64,000 nt of DNA. Source: Ailurus styani (lineage: Eukaryota > Chordata > Mammalia > Carnivora > Ailuridae). This document shows, one piece after another, positions 12,790 through 23,345 of this stretch. The DNA is taken from positions 8,094,916-8,158,915 of the forward strand of contig LNAC01000008.1 in NCBI GenBank assembly GCA_002007465.1, in the 5' to 3' direction. How positions within the stretch are numbered: the stretch's first letter is position 1; each line of letters opens with the position of its first letter. The notes under the pieces are model-generated. The model was not told where the DNA came from and did no database searches. It worked only from the letters and a program-made list of their open reading frames with translations. A program made the translations under genes and the position numbers.

Positions 12790-13460
12790 CCAGAACACTG
12801 TGTCAAGCGTGATCCCCTACGCCCAGGCCAAAATGAAAAAGCTGACACTAGCAAGTGCTGGCGAGGATGGGGAGGAATCAGGACTCTCGTCCAGGCTGCT
12901 GGAAATGCAGAATGGCCCAGCTGCTTGGAAAGGCAGCTTGGCAGTTTCTGCCCAGGTTCATGGTGGACTCACCGAAAGCCAGGCTTCCCCCTTCTTGGTG
13001 TTTCCTCGAGGGAAATGGAAGTGGGTGACCATTGAAGCCAGGTACAGGACTGCTCACAGCAGCTTTCTCTGTAACCATTCCATGCTGGAACAACCCGACT
13101 GTCTATCATCAGGGTGATGGATGAAGTCACGATGAAATACTTCCCAACAGCGAGAAGGCAGAAGCTGGCAACCCCACGGGGACGTACCTCCAGGGCATTA
13201 CGCGCAGTGAGAGAAGCCAGACCCGGAAGGTTACATCGCTCAAGATTCCATTCATTTGCCAGTTGTAGAAAGTGTATTGTAAGTGCTCAGTATTGTAAAC
13301 TGACAGAAAACAGATCAGAGGTTACCCCAGGAGAGGTGAGAGGGAGGGATGAGAAAGGGCAAGAGGGAACATTCGGGAGTGATGGCTGTTCTCACTGTCT
13401 TAATCCTGGTGACAGTTTCATAGGTGTAGACATATGCCAAATGTATCAGATTATACACAG
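12790..13460 (+). mobile_element. Diverged LINE-1 3' fragment
   Basis: L1 3' part recognised by CAAAATGAAAAAGCTGACACTAGCAAGTGCTGGCGAGGATGGGG, GCTCACAGCAGCTTTCTCTGTAACC and GTCTATCATCAGGGTGATGGATGAA, ending near GTATCAGATTATACA. Old, non-coding. Confidence 0.75.
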
Positions 13461-13463
13461 TAG

Positions 13464-13641
13464 GGATGCCTGGGTGGCTTAGTCGGTTAAGTATGATTTC
13501 AGGGTCCTAGGATGGAGCCCAGCATCGAGCTCCCTGCTCAGCAGGGAGTCTGTGTCTCCCTCTCCCTCTGCCACTCCCCCAGCTCGTGCTCACTCGCTCA
13601 CTCTCACTCTCTATCTCAAATAAATAAAATCTTTTTTTTAA
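13464..13641 (+). mobile_element. CAN-SINE
   Basis: GGGATGCCTGGGTGGCTTAGTCGGTTAAG head (internally shortened), CT-rich block, AAATAAATAAAATCTTTTTTTT tail. Confidence 0.9.
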
Positions 13642-13644
13642 TTG

Positions 13645-13800
13645 TACACTTTAGCCACAGAGGAGAGCCTGTTGGTGAGTTTGGGTTAACTAGAGCAGAC
13701 CTGGATTCACATCCTTGCCCTGCCATTGGCTTGCTGTGTGACCTCTCTCAGATGTCTTGACCTCTCTGTGCCTCACCCATGAAATGGGTTTCTAGTGGCC
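13645..13800 (+). repeat. MIR fragment
   Basis: CTGGATTCACATCCTTGCCCTGCCATTGGCTTGCTGTGTGACC...CTCTGTGCCTCACCCATGAAATGGG follows the MIR core. Confidence 0.7.
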
Positions 13801-14944
13801 CCAACGTCCCACGGTGTGTGCCTTAGGGCAGCGTCTGGCTAGCAGACATCAAGCATTGGCTTTTTATGAATGCTTAGGTCTGCTTTGCTTTGTCGACATT
13901 TTAACAATTCATCACTGAAATTCAAAAAAAATTTTTTTAATCTTTTAGCCTATGCCAAAGTCCCACAGGGCCAATCCCAGGCCCATCCCACTTGGTGACT
14001 TTCACCCAGCTCTGGTTGCACTCCTGAATCCACCCGCCAGTCCTGAATTCACAGCTTGGCCCCACATCCTGGCCCAGCCCCTCCTCTAGTTCCCCCGCCA
14101 GCCTCCAAGTCCAGGAAACTGGAATTCTTCTCTCGTACCAAGAGAGGTCCCTCAAGGGTAAGCAGCGGCTGTGGCTGCCGCAGGGAAGTTCCACGACTTT
14201 GCAAAAAGGAGATTTAGGATCGTGAAGCTGCTTCTCCGAGCCCCGCCACCAGCCTTGATGAAACCCCCCTCTTTTGGGGTCCCGGCTCCCACAGATGTAG
14301 CCCTCCCCCTGCCCTTGCTGAGATGAGGCTAACTCCAGGAAACCTGGATCCCATGTAGGGTTCCCCCTAAGAACAGTGGGCTCTTGTGGGTTTCTGTGGG
14401 CACCCCACTGCGGCCCCATTCTTGCTTCAAAGGAGCCCTTTGTGGAACATGGTTGTGTGGCCAAGACCCCGGCGATGCTGGTGGGGAACAGAAAAATAGG
14501 CATGTGTGTCTATTTCATAGTCCTTCTCTGCTCTCTGAACGGCCTCTTTGAAGGTGATGATGGGTCCCGGCAGGCCTTGGGTGAGAGGGCGGTGTGCGGC
14601 CACCTTGATTCTAATTTGACCATACGTTGCTTTTTTGGGGGATGCGCTGGGCTGTCTGGAGCGGTGGGTTTTGGCTTGGCCTCAAAGCTCTGGTGCCCGC
14701 AGAGACTCAAGGCTCCCACTGTGGGTGGCAGGGCTCCGAGGAGGAAGGCAGCCCCGGAGGACCCCCTTCTAGTCTCGCACTGGGCTGCATGCTGGTATAC
14801 ATTTGGGGTGGAATTTCACCGTGGCTGTTTTTGAAGGTGCTGGGGTGGCAAACTGAATAACCCCTTCTCAGAGGCCCCAAGCCCATGTCACTGTCCCCCG
14901 TTCACAGATAGCTGTGTGGCCTCTTCCAGCAGCAGGACGGACGA
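13801..14944. other. Intergenic, no gene recognised
   Basis: GC-moderate unique sequence. Both strands show open stretches (for example 13937-14503 minus, 14376-14834 plus), but none has a recognisable domain, biased composition or plausible splice structure. I see nothing else here. Confidence 0.6.
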
Positions 14945-15840
14945 AAAGCAAAGTCATCGGGAACCAGTAACTGGCGTAGCATGTCAGGAGGTGAACAAAA
15001 GAATCAAAAGGAAAACGGACCACGTCACACCCACTGGGAGAATCGTCATCCAAAATGGAAAATAACAAGTGTTGTCAAGGACGTGGGGACGCTGGAACCC
15101 TCGCTCACCGCCAGCCGGAGTGTAAAATGGGGCCAGGCGCTGTGGAAAGAAGTTTGGCAGTTCCTTAAAAAGTTAGACATAGAATTATTTTATGACCCAG
15201 AAACTCCACTTTTGGGTGTGTACCCAAAATAAGTGAAAATAGGGTCTTAATGAGATTCTTTTTTTTTTTTTTTTTTAAAGATTTTATTTATTCATTTGAC
15301 ACAGAGAGAGAGATTACAAGTAGGCGGAGAGGCAGGCAGAGAGAGAGGAGGAGGCAGGCTCCCTGCGGAGCAGAGAGCCCGATGCGGGCCTCGATCCCAG
15401 GACCCTGAGATCATGACCTGAGCCGAAGGCAGCGGCTTTAACCCACTGAGCCACCCAGGCGCCCTTAATGAGATTCTTGTACATGGACCATCGCAGCAGC
15501 ATCACCCAAAGGTTGAAAGAACCCAAGGGTCTGTGAACAGAGGAGCGGATAGACAACCTGGTCCATGCGTACTCGGAATATTACTCAGCCATGAAAAAGA
15601 ACAGAGCCCGGATTCACATCACATTGTGAATGAACCTTGAAAACATTGTGCGGAGCGAAAGAAACCAGACACAAAATGTCACATCGTGTGGGATCCCATG
15701 TATATGAAATGTCCAGAACAGGCAAATCCATGGAGACAGAAAGCAGATATAGTGGATGCCAGGGGCTGGGGGAGGGGATGGCGAGTGGCAGCTAATGGGG
15801 TTGGGGCCTTTGTGTGGGACTGATCCAAATTATTTGAGGA
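14945..15840 (+). mobile_element. LINE-1 3' fragment interrupted by a SINE
   Basis: AAAAGCAAAGTCATCGGGAACC..., AATGGAAAATAACAAGTGTTGTCAAGGACGTGGGGACGCTGGAACCCTC, ATGACCCAGAAACTCCACTTTTGGGTG, then after the SINE GAATATTACTCAGCCATGAAAAAGAACAGA and CCAGGGGCTGGGGGAGGGGATGG. Classic L1 3' region. The same element appears to resume at about 16260-16380 after two further SINEs. Confidence 0.85.
15261..15464 (-). mobile_element. CAN-SINE with target-site duplication
   Basis: Complete minus-oriented copy: T-rich tail, AAAGATTTTATTTATTCATTTGACA, GAGA tract, and TTTAACCCACTGAGCCACCCAGGCGCCC head. The 14-bp TTAATGAGATTCTT is present at 15247-15260 and 15465-15478 without mismatch, so it is a fairly young insertion into L1. 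Confidence 0.95.
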
Positions 15841-16044
15841 GTGTCTGGGTGGCTCCATCGGTGGAGCAGCGAACTCTTGATTTTGGCTCAGGTCCTCATC
15901 TCAGGGTCATGAGATCGAGCCCCACATCGGGCTCCACGCTCGGCATGGAGTCTGCTTGAGATTCTCTCTCCCTCTCCCTGTGCCCCTCCCCTGCTTCTGT
16001 GCTCTCTTTGTCTCTCTAAAGTAAATAAACGAGTCTTTTAAAAA
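15838..16044 (+). mobile_element. CAN-SINE
   Basis: GAGTGTCTGGGTGGCTCCATCGGTGGAGCAGC head, GGGCTCCACGCTCGGCATGGAGTCTGCTTGAGATTCTC middle (older subfamily), A-tail near 16044. Confidence 0.88.
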
Positions 16045-16052
16045 ATGACTTG

Positions 16053-16258
16053 AGGGCGCCTGGGTGGCTCAGTGGGTTAAAGCCTCTGCCTTTGGCTCAG
16101 GTCATGATCTCAGGGTCCTGGGATCGAGGCCCGCATCGGGCTCTCTGCTCAGTGGGGAGCCTGCTTCCTCCTCTCTCTGCCTGCCTCTCTGCCTACTTGT
16201 AATCTCTCTCTCTCTCTGTGAAATAAATAAATAAAATCTTTTAAAACAATTTTTAAAA
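16053..16258 (+). mobile_element. CAN-SINE (younger subfamily)
   Basis: GGGCGCCTGGGTGGCTCAGTGGGTTAAAGCCTCTGCC head, CTGCCTGCCTCTCTGCCTACTTGTAATCTCTCTC block, AAATAAATAAATAAAATCTTTTAAAA tail. Tandem after the previous SINE. The interior sequence suggests an arctoid carnivore. Confidence 0.93.
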
Positions 16259-16379
16259 ATGTCTTGAGAGCAGAGAGGAGATGGTTGCAACATCATTGCA
16301 GTTGTACTCAATGCCACTGAATCGTCTGCTTTAAAATGGTGAATTTTAGTTATGTAAATGTCACCTCGATGAAAAGAGA

Positions 16380-17159
16380 ACAAACAGTGCTGGGAGAATT
16401 GATGAGCAGTTACCCACAGGATATGCCGTAAGTGGGAAAAACAGCACATGCGGGGGCAGCGGAAGTGTACCCTCAGGACCCCCACGCGTACAATGATGGG
16501 AGACTCTGTAGACACGCTCTTTCCGGGCACGGACGATGTCCGTGAAAGGAGCTTACATCCAGGCGCACCTCGAAAGGAATAGATGTGCTAGGTGTTTGGG
16601 GGGGCTGATGGAGGCTGGCGGGGCCATCAGACCACGCGGGTGCCACCCTGAGAAAGAGGGGAGGAAGGAGGGTGGGGAGAGGCTTGGGAGCGGGAGCCGT
16701 TAGAAGGTCCAGGCCAGGTGGAAGGAGTCCTCCTGATTGGGCCCTGCCCAATATCAGTGTTGCTCTCTGAGGCTGGTACCCTGGACTCTTCCAGAAGCAG
16801 TGGTAGCTGGATCAGCATTGCATGCTGCTGGCCTGTGCGTCGCCCCTTTTTGGCCTCATGACTCCTCTGTTCATGAACCTGTCACATGGCAAAGGGCCAA
16901 GGCAGCCAACATCACCTGCTCCCAGGGAAGGATGTCTCTCCAGTGTCCTTCAGCCCCCCCTGCACGAGGGTGGACTGCACCCCCTGGGTTGTCACTGGGT
17001 GCCAACAGCCCCCCACAGATCCATGCAGGAGGGGCGACCTGCCCCTGAGTGTCGGGGTGCCAGATTTATGAACACAGACACACACCCAGCAAACAGTTTT
17101 TTAAAAAGCACACCCAGATAAATTTGAATTTCACAGAAGCAGCAACAAATTTTACTTAC
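16380..17159. other. Intergenic, no gene recognised
   Basis: Unique sequence of moderate GC. Open frames on both strands lack recognisable domains. I see no RNA gene or array. Confidence 0.6.
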
Positions 17160-17740
17160 AATTTTTGTTAAATGCGGTAAAATATATACAACATAAAGTT
17201 TGCCATACTAACCATTTTTAAATGTGCATTTCAGTAGTCTTTTTTTCTTAAGATTTTTTTTAATTGATGAGAGAGAGAGAGAGAGCATGAGCTGGGGAAA
17301 AGGCAGACGGAGAGGGAGAGGCTGAGCAGGGAGCCCGTCGCAGGGCTCAATCCTGGGACTCCTGGATCACGACCTGACCCGAAGGCAGACACTTAACCAA
17401 CTCAGCCACCCAGGGACCCCTGCCTTTGGTGTTCTTGACAGCAGCCACAGGACGGGCATATGGAGATATTTCATTGTGGTTTTGGTTTGCATTTCCCTAA
17501 TGATTAGTCCTGTTGAGCAACAGACACATTTGGGTTATACTTATCCTTAAAAAAAGTCGTTGTTGATCTGAATTCAAATTCAGATTGGGTGTCCTGTATT
17601 TTTGTTTCTTTTTTCATGGAGGTAAAGTACACATAATATAAAATTTGCCATTTTAACTATTTTTAGGCATACAAATCCACTGGCATTTAGTGCATTTACC
17701 GTGTCGTATAAACACCACCGCTATCTAGTTCCAGAACTTT
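17160..17740 (-). mobile_element. LINE-like remnants
   Basis: 17160-17238 and 17610-17740 are LINE-like pieces (GTAAAATATATACAACATAAAGTTTGCC; AATATAAAATTTGCCATTTTAACTATTTTTAGG). 17440-17560 is antisense L1 (TATTTCATTGTGGTTTTGGTTTGCATTTCCCTAATGATTAG...TTGAGCAAC). A SINE is inserted at about 17239-17419. Confidence 0.65.
17239..17419 (-). mobile_element. CAN-SINE
   Basis: Minus-oriented: TTTTTTTCTTAAGATTTTTT, GAGAGAGAGAG run, GGGAGCCCGTCGCAGGGCTCAATCC, ACTTAACCAACTCAGCCACCCAGGGACCC head. Confidence 0.9.
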
Positions 17741-17930
17741 TTCTGCAGCCCCTCCCCCCAAACAGAATAGGCATCTGTATCTTATCTGGCAATCCTAGCC
17801 TCGGGGGCCAAAAGTGTAAATGCATATTCTTGTCCATCTCATGGGAATGTGAACTATTTCTCATCCTTCTTCCTTTCTTTCCTTTTCTCCCCCCATCCTT
17901 CTTTCTCATTGGAATAGAAAAGAATGTGTT

Positions 17931-18136
17931 TGGTTTTTTTTTTAAAGATTTTATTTATTTATTTGACAGAGAGAGAGAGATCACAAGTAGGCAGAGAGGC
18001 AGGCAGAAGGAGAGGAGGAAGCAGGCACCCTGCAGAGCAGAGAGCCCGATGCGATGCGGGGCTTGATCCCAAGACCCTGAGATCAGGACCTGAGCCAAAG
18101 GCAGAGGCTTAACCCACTGAGCCACCCAGGCGCCCT
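17931..18136 (-). mobile_element. CAN-SINE with target-site duplication
   Basis: Complete minus-oriented copy (TTTAAAGATTTTATTTATTTATTTGACAGAGAG ... GCTTAACCCACTGAGCCACCCAGGCGCCC). The 14-bp GAAAAGAATGTGTT occurs at 17917-17930 and 18137-18150 without mismatch. Confidence 0.95.
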
Positions 18137-18150
18137 GAAAAGAATGTGTT

Positions 18151-18905
18151 CACCAAGCCAGTGGCCGTGAGCCACGTGCACGGGTCATGTACCAGGGACG
18201 AGCTCTGGCAAGGCTCCCCGCTACAGCCCAGCAGCCAGATTGGGGGAAGCTACTCACTTGGGCCTGTGGGGGTCATTCATGGGGGCCCATCTAGTGTCTG
18301 CAGATGCTGACTGGAGGAGTAACTGGAGATGTACAGGGAATCACGCCTCCATTCTTCAGGCCTTTGAGGGTGGCCCTCGGCAGGCACCATACAGCTTTGG
18401 CGGGGGTCCGGGGGTTTCAGCGGCCTCCTCCAGCCTTCCCCACTCTCATCCCCCAAGCCAGAAGCTCAATGGTCAGAGGAAGGTCCACCAACTCTTATCA
18501 GCTCTAATCACACACTGGGAGCCCAGTGAGCCCACCCACTGTGAGCTGAAACTTCTCCCGGACTCTGTCCATTACGTGGACCCCCAGCCGTCCGTCTGTA
18601 GATGGCCATGGGGACTTGTTTGTCTCTGAGGATCAATGTCAACTCAGCCTCTGTGTCTGATCGTTCTAGAAATGTCTGGGCACCCCCTTCTGCAGTGAAC
18701 GATGACTCAAGTTCAGGACTGCACGCAGGTCACTGTGGGGAAGGACTGGGAGCTGTCATGGCACATGACCACCCCTTCCGTCTGGCTCAGGCCTGAGAAC
18801 CCGGCAAAGGGATTGTGGCTCTTTACTGGGGCGCCCGGCTTCAGGGCCCTATTCCTCTCATCTTCCTTTCTCAGGTTCTGGATGTTGATTAAGAGATACC
18901 TTCAG
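18151..18905. other. Intergenic, no gene recognised
   Basis: Unique GC-moderate sequence. No domain-bearing frame, RNA gene or repeat that I can identify. Confidence 0.6.
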
Positions 18906-19109
18906 AGGCGCCTGGGTCGCTCAGTCGCTGAGCGTCTGATTTTGGCTCGGGTCATGATCTCAGGGTCCTGGGATCCAGCCCCACGTCAGGCTCGCTGCTC
19001 AGCGGGAAGCCTGCTTCTCCTTCTCCCACTCCTCCTGCTTGTGTCCCCTCTCTCGCTGTCTCTCTCTCTCTTTGTCAAATAAATAAATAAAATCTTAAAA
19101 AAAAAAAAA
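18906..19109 (+). mobile_element. CAN-SINE
   Basis: AGGCGCCTGGGTCGCTCAGTCGCTGAGCGTCTG head, CT-rich block, AAATAAATAAATAAAATCTTAAAAAAAAAAAAAG tail. Flanks AGATACCTTCAG and AGACACCTTCAG look like an imperfect target-site duplication. Confidence 0.93.
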
Positions 19110-19204
19110 GACACCTTCAGTAGCCACCCATCCATCACATACGGAGAGACATTTGTTAACTCTGTTCACCGTCTCTGTGACTCAGTGGGGGCTGGACCAC
19201 CTTG

Positions 19205-19440
19205 CCTGGCATAGCATCTCCCAGAGATGGAACCAACAGAATACGCGTGTATCAAGAGACTTATTGCAAGGAGCTGGTTTATGCCATCGTGGGCGGTGAC
19301 CCGTCTGAAATTCGGAGGGCAGGTGGGCAGCCCGGAGACTCAGGCGGGAGCCGGGGCCATAGTCCACAGGCTGATGGAGACTCTCTAGAACCAAACTCAA
19401 GCCCGGCTCCTCTCAACTCACTTCTCGGCTAGGCCTGAAC
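19205..19440 (-). repeat. Ancient interspersed repeat, opposite copy of 9712-10165
   Basis: TCTCCCAGAGATGGAACCAACAGAATACGCGTGTATC...GACTTATTGCAAGGAGCTGG...GTCTGAAATTCGGAGGGCAGG resembles the reverse complement of the family at 9712-10165. Family not assigned. Confidence 0.55.
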
Positions 19441-19554
19441 CTTGGCCTCTGCAGACTGGAACAGAACACTAACATGGTGTCTAAAGGCTCAAGGCTGCAT
19501 CCCTAGGGTGGCCCTAGCCCCTCTTTGAGTACCCGCCTGAGAACGTCCAAGGCT

Positions 19555-19925
19555 GCTTGAGGATCTACCCATTTGCCAGCCCCATCTCCCAGCCTCGGGG
19601 CCAAACTTCAAGAAGCACCAGTTAGCGAACCCAGATGGGTTTCACAAGGACCAAGCCCTCTCTCCTTCCAGTTTTTTTTGTACTTCTTTACTTCCCTGAC
19701 TCCGAAGCCCCCCTGACCCACCTCCCTGTTCCCCCTTTCTCCCTGTAAAACGCCAAATTGATGTTGAGTTCATGCCACCCTGGGCCCTTTGCCTATTGCA
19801 ATAGTCTGTTAGTGACTCAAGTCTGTCCCGACTTCAGCGAGGGTCTGGCTTTATCTTGGACAAGCCGGACCTTGTTCCTCCTGAGGGAAACCTCAGTTTT
19901 GCTCTCGAGGCCTTTCAGCTAACTG
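19555..19925 (+). repeat. Possible solo LTR (ERV-like)
   Basis: LTR-like organisation: pyrimidine-rich CTGTTCCCCCTTTCTCCCTGTAAAACGCC, then TTGCCTATTGCAATAGTCTGTTAGTGACTCAAGTCTGTC and a G/T-rich end. This resembles a class I ERV LTR, but I cannot name the family or see a target-site duplication. Confidence 0.4.
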
Positions 19926-20864
19926 GAGGAGCCCACCCCAATTTCTGAGGGTCCAATGGCATGGATGGTAATCACATCTACAAAAATATCTCCATGGCAA
20001 CACCGGGCTGGTGTTTAATAGGTGACCGGGCGTTAAGGCTCAGCCACATTGACATGTGAAAACTCTCCACGGCGCTGTCTTAGGACAATCGAGGGCTCTG
20101 GCAGGACGGGTCCCTCTTGTCCCCACTGTGTCCCCAGGGCCCGACAGGGACGGGTGCACAGTGAGAGAATAGCAGGTGTTTGTTGAGTGAATACATGATG
20201 GAAAATACATCAGCCCCTGGCTTTAGCCCAAGCCTCTGGGGAATTTCTCCCTGGTCTGGGGGACAGGGGGCAAGGGGGATTTTGCTCGGGAAGAGAGTCT
20301 CTGCAGAGTCCAGACCTCCGAGGAGGGCAGAGGAGGGCGGGTGGGGTCTGAGCTGCTCTGTAGAAGGAACAGCAGCGTGACGAGGCCTTTCCACTCTGCG
20401 GTCAGACTCCTGGTCCCAAGAGCCATAAAACAGTCCTGCTTGGACTGGAAACATTTTCCTTTAATATGTTCCTGGAGGCGTTGGCAGGGCCTGTAAGGAA
20501 AATTCCAGGGGAATAAGGAGAGAGGTCTTCAGCAGCCATTGAGGGCTGGGAGGTGGTGGCCAGACCCGTGGCTTTGGGGGGACCCAACTGTCTTGAGGGG
20601 AGGCTGAGGGATCCGGGCAGTGCCAGGCAGCTGTCAGGGCGTTATCCGGGTCTGGAAGGCTCCTGCGGACTGACGGACCTCCCTGAGCCTTGTGGTGGCG
20701 GGGACAGCGGGTGGCCTCACCGGTCGGAGACAGCTCTCTGCAGGGATTTGTATAAAGCTGCCTGGAGATGGTCTCAGCAAGCACGAGCACGTTGAACCCA
20801 CAGGGTGCTGAGGTCTGGGGAGGGAGCCTCCAAGGGCCCGGCAGGGGGGTACAGGTCTGATGTG
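19926..20864. other. Intergenic, no gene recognised
   Basis: Unique GC-rich sequence; several open frames on both strands, all without recognisable domains. Confidence 0.6.
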
Positions 20865-21130
20865 TCTTCCGCTCCCTCACCTCCTATGGCTCCCCATTGC
20901 CCTGGGGTGGGATCCAGACACTGTCATCCCAGGTGCTGTCATCCCATCCAGTCACCCTGTTTTCCTCACCCCGTGTGGGCCAGGCCCCACTGAACCCAGT
21001 TCTAAGAACACTGCCTTGTTCTCTGCAGGCCTTTGCTCACACTGGGGCCTACCACCCCAAGCACTCTCTGTGGCCTCTGACCTGGCTTATTTTTATCCAT
21101 CCTTCAGTTGGAGCTTAGCAGTCCCTCTTC
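20865..21130 (+). repeat. L2 LINE fragment
   Basis: CTCACCTCCTATGGCTCCCCATTGCCCTGGGGTGGGATCCA and GGCCTTTGCTCACACTGGGG...CCATCCTTCAG follow the L2 3' consensus as I remember it. Confidence 0.65.
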
Positions 21131-21424
21131 ATGGCCCCCCAGGGCTGCCTGTGCATCCCCCATCGCAGCTGCAAACATCCTGGCATGTACCAAGGGCAGT
21201 TCTTGGTTATAAATCCCCGGGGTGTTGCCAGGGAAGTCTGGGAGCCTTGGAAAGATGGATGTTTCTCACACTTTGTCATTGGGACTTGTATGTCCCGTTG
21301 TCCCCAAGAAGACACAGCCCACCTACTATGTGCCAGGCACAAAGGTATGCAAGGGGGTAAAACATAGTTTGTACTTGCATGAACCCAGGAAGATGATAAT
21401 TTCAAAGGCTGGAGAGTGTTCAGA

Positions 21425-21800
21425 AGAAAGTGGGAAAGTGGGAAAGTGGGAAAGTATTTCAGCTCAGGGTTGGGAGAGGCCTCCTGAGGGGCTAACATTT
21501 AAGCTGAGACTTGAAGGAGAATAGGAGAGTATCATGTAGATATGGAAGATGAGCATTCCAGACAGAAGGGATGATTCGTGGGACCCTGGGCAGGAAAGGG
21601 CTTGGGTGCTGGAGGGACATGGAAGAGGCCGTTGCGGCTGCAGCCGAGTGAGTGAAGGAGGGGGAGACATGCCAGAGGGATGGGCGGAGGCCAGATCACA
21701 TGGGGCTCTGCAGGCCACAGAGAGAAAGTGGGTTTTATTCTGAGAGAAATGGGGAGCCATGAAGGGTGTGAGAGGGAGGGGAACACGATCTGATTTATGA
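21425..21800 (+). repeat. Short 8-bp tandem repeat and old interspersed repeat
   Basis: 21429-21455 is a short tandem array of GTGGGAAA. From 21490 to 21800, TTTAAGCTGAGACTTGAAGGAGAATAGG...GAGCATTCCAGACAGAAGGGA...GGTTTTATTCTGAGAGAAATGGGGAGCCA is an old dispersed mammalian repeat also glimpsed near 26885-26960 and 61340-61375; family not assigned. Confidence 0.55.
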
Positions 21801-23088
21801 TTTTGAGACATCCCCTTTGACTGCCGTGGGGAGGAGACTGGGTCCACGTCCAGGCAGAAGTCGGGAGGGCAGAGACCGGGGCTGGCGGGCAGGAGAGGAG
21901 AAGTGGTAGGATTTGGATATTTTGGAAGCTGAGGGGACAAGAGCTATTGATGTACTGGACAGAGGGGGCCAGGGAGGAGTCTCAGACGCCACCCAGGCCT
22001 CAGGCCCGGCGCTGAGTGAATGGTGGGGTGGTTGCCTGAGACAGGAAGACTTGAGAGATGACGTCAGGGACCAACGGCTCCACCTTGGCCGTGCGTTTGT
22101 GGTGTCTGGTTGGACCCATGTGCCTGGGCTGGGATGGCCAGGCTCCAGATGGAACCATGGGCTTTGCAGGCAAAGAGTGGCCTTTGGTATCCGGGCCTGG
22201 ATGGGGTCCACCGGGGAGAGGCAGGCAAGGGGCATGGGCCAAGCCCCTGACGCCCAACTTTTGTGCAAGAGGCAGGGCCCACCCCAGGTCCTTTTGTTCC
22301 AGCTGGAAACCGGGACCAAATCGAAAAGTCCAGATGTGGAGTTGGACGCGGTCCCATGACCGTGCGGTTTGGGGAGGCCCAGCGGCCAGGCGTCCAGTGG
22401 GTCAGGCCTCCGTGTGGCCTTGCTGGCCACCGCCCGGCCGGGTGTGGGGGGCAGGACGGCTTCGGCTTTGAGTCTCTGGCTGCAACAAAGGTTAAAAAAA
22501 TAATCACCAGCCCTGAGACCTGGCCCCTCCCAGTATCAACCCCAGTGCTGGGTGGAAAAACAGGTCCCGGGACCCCCGCCAGCCCACAGGCCTTAGACTT
22601 GTCCAGCCGCCCCCCCCCACTCCCATTCAAGAGCGGGGGCAGGGGTCAAGAGGGCATAAGGCTGGATCCCAATCCCTCTCTACCTGGGTGACTCAGTTTC
22701 CTGTCTGGACAATGGGGCATTGCTCTAGAATCACATCACGCTCAAGTTCTCCAGAAACACCTACTGGGCACCAAGCCCCCTCCCTGTCCCCCCCCCCCAG
22801 GTGCTGAGGACTTGAATGTCGGGCAAGCCAAGGCTGGCTCTGCCCTCACAACCTCCCAGGCAGGTGGGATGAGATACAGGATTCGCTGGACAAGGGCTGT
22901 CCCATCCTTGAGCCTTGGTTTTCCTATCTCGATGATGGGGAGAGAACTGTCAGTTACCTCTGAGAGTCATCATTATTCCTGCAACAGCTGCTTCTTGCGA
23001 GACTGTTTATGACCCAGCTTGGAGCACACGGTGGTCCCAAATCCTCCAGGCCATGGGGACAGTTGGCTGTTTAAAATCGGGTCTTTTG
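21801..23088. other. Intergenic, no gene recognised
   Basis: GC-rich unique sequence. Long open frames on both strands (for example 21795-22430 minus, 22064-22630 minus) reflect GC content and lack any family resemblance. C runs at about 22609 and 22790. Confidence 0.6.
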
Positions 23089-23089
23089 G

Positions 23090-23225
23090 GGGAGGCTGGG
23101 TGGCTCAGTTGGTTAAGCGACTGCCTTCGGCTCAGGTTATGATCCTGGGGTCCTGCCCCTCTGTCCCTCTCCCCACGTGTGCTCTCTCTCAAATAAATAA
23201 GTAAAATCTTTTTTTTTTTTTTAAA
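23090..23225 (+). mobile_element. CAN-SINE (internally deleted)
   Basis: GAGGCTGGGTGGCTCAGTTGGTTAAGCGACTGCC head, then directly the CT-rich block and AAATAAATAAGTAAAATC tail; the middle section is missing. Confidence 0.9.
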
Positions 23226-23345
23226 GAAAAGAGTTCTGGAAATGACTGCACAACAATGTGAACTTGATGCCATTTAAAAATGATTAAGATGGTAAATTTT
23301 ATGCTATGTGTTTTTTACTACACTAAAAGCTGATTTTTTTTAGAA
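23226..23345 (+). mobile_element. LINE-1 3' end fragment
   Basis: GAGTTCTGGAAATGACTGCACAACAATGTGAACTTGATGCCATTTAAAAATGATTAAGATGGTAAATTTTATGCTATGTG is an L1 3' terminal segment. Confidence 0.75.

Noticed and set aside
13937..14503. 188-codon minus-strand frame in the intergenic region
   Set aside because: No recognisable domain, no splice structure, no promoter-like context.
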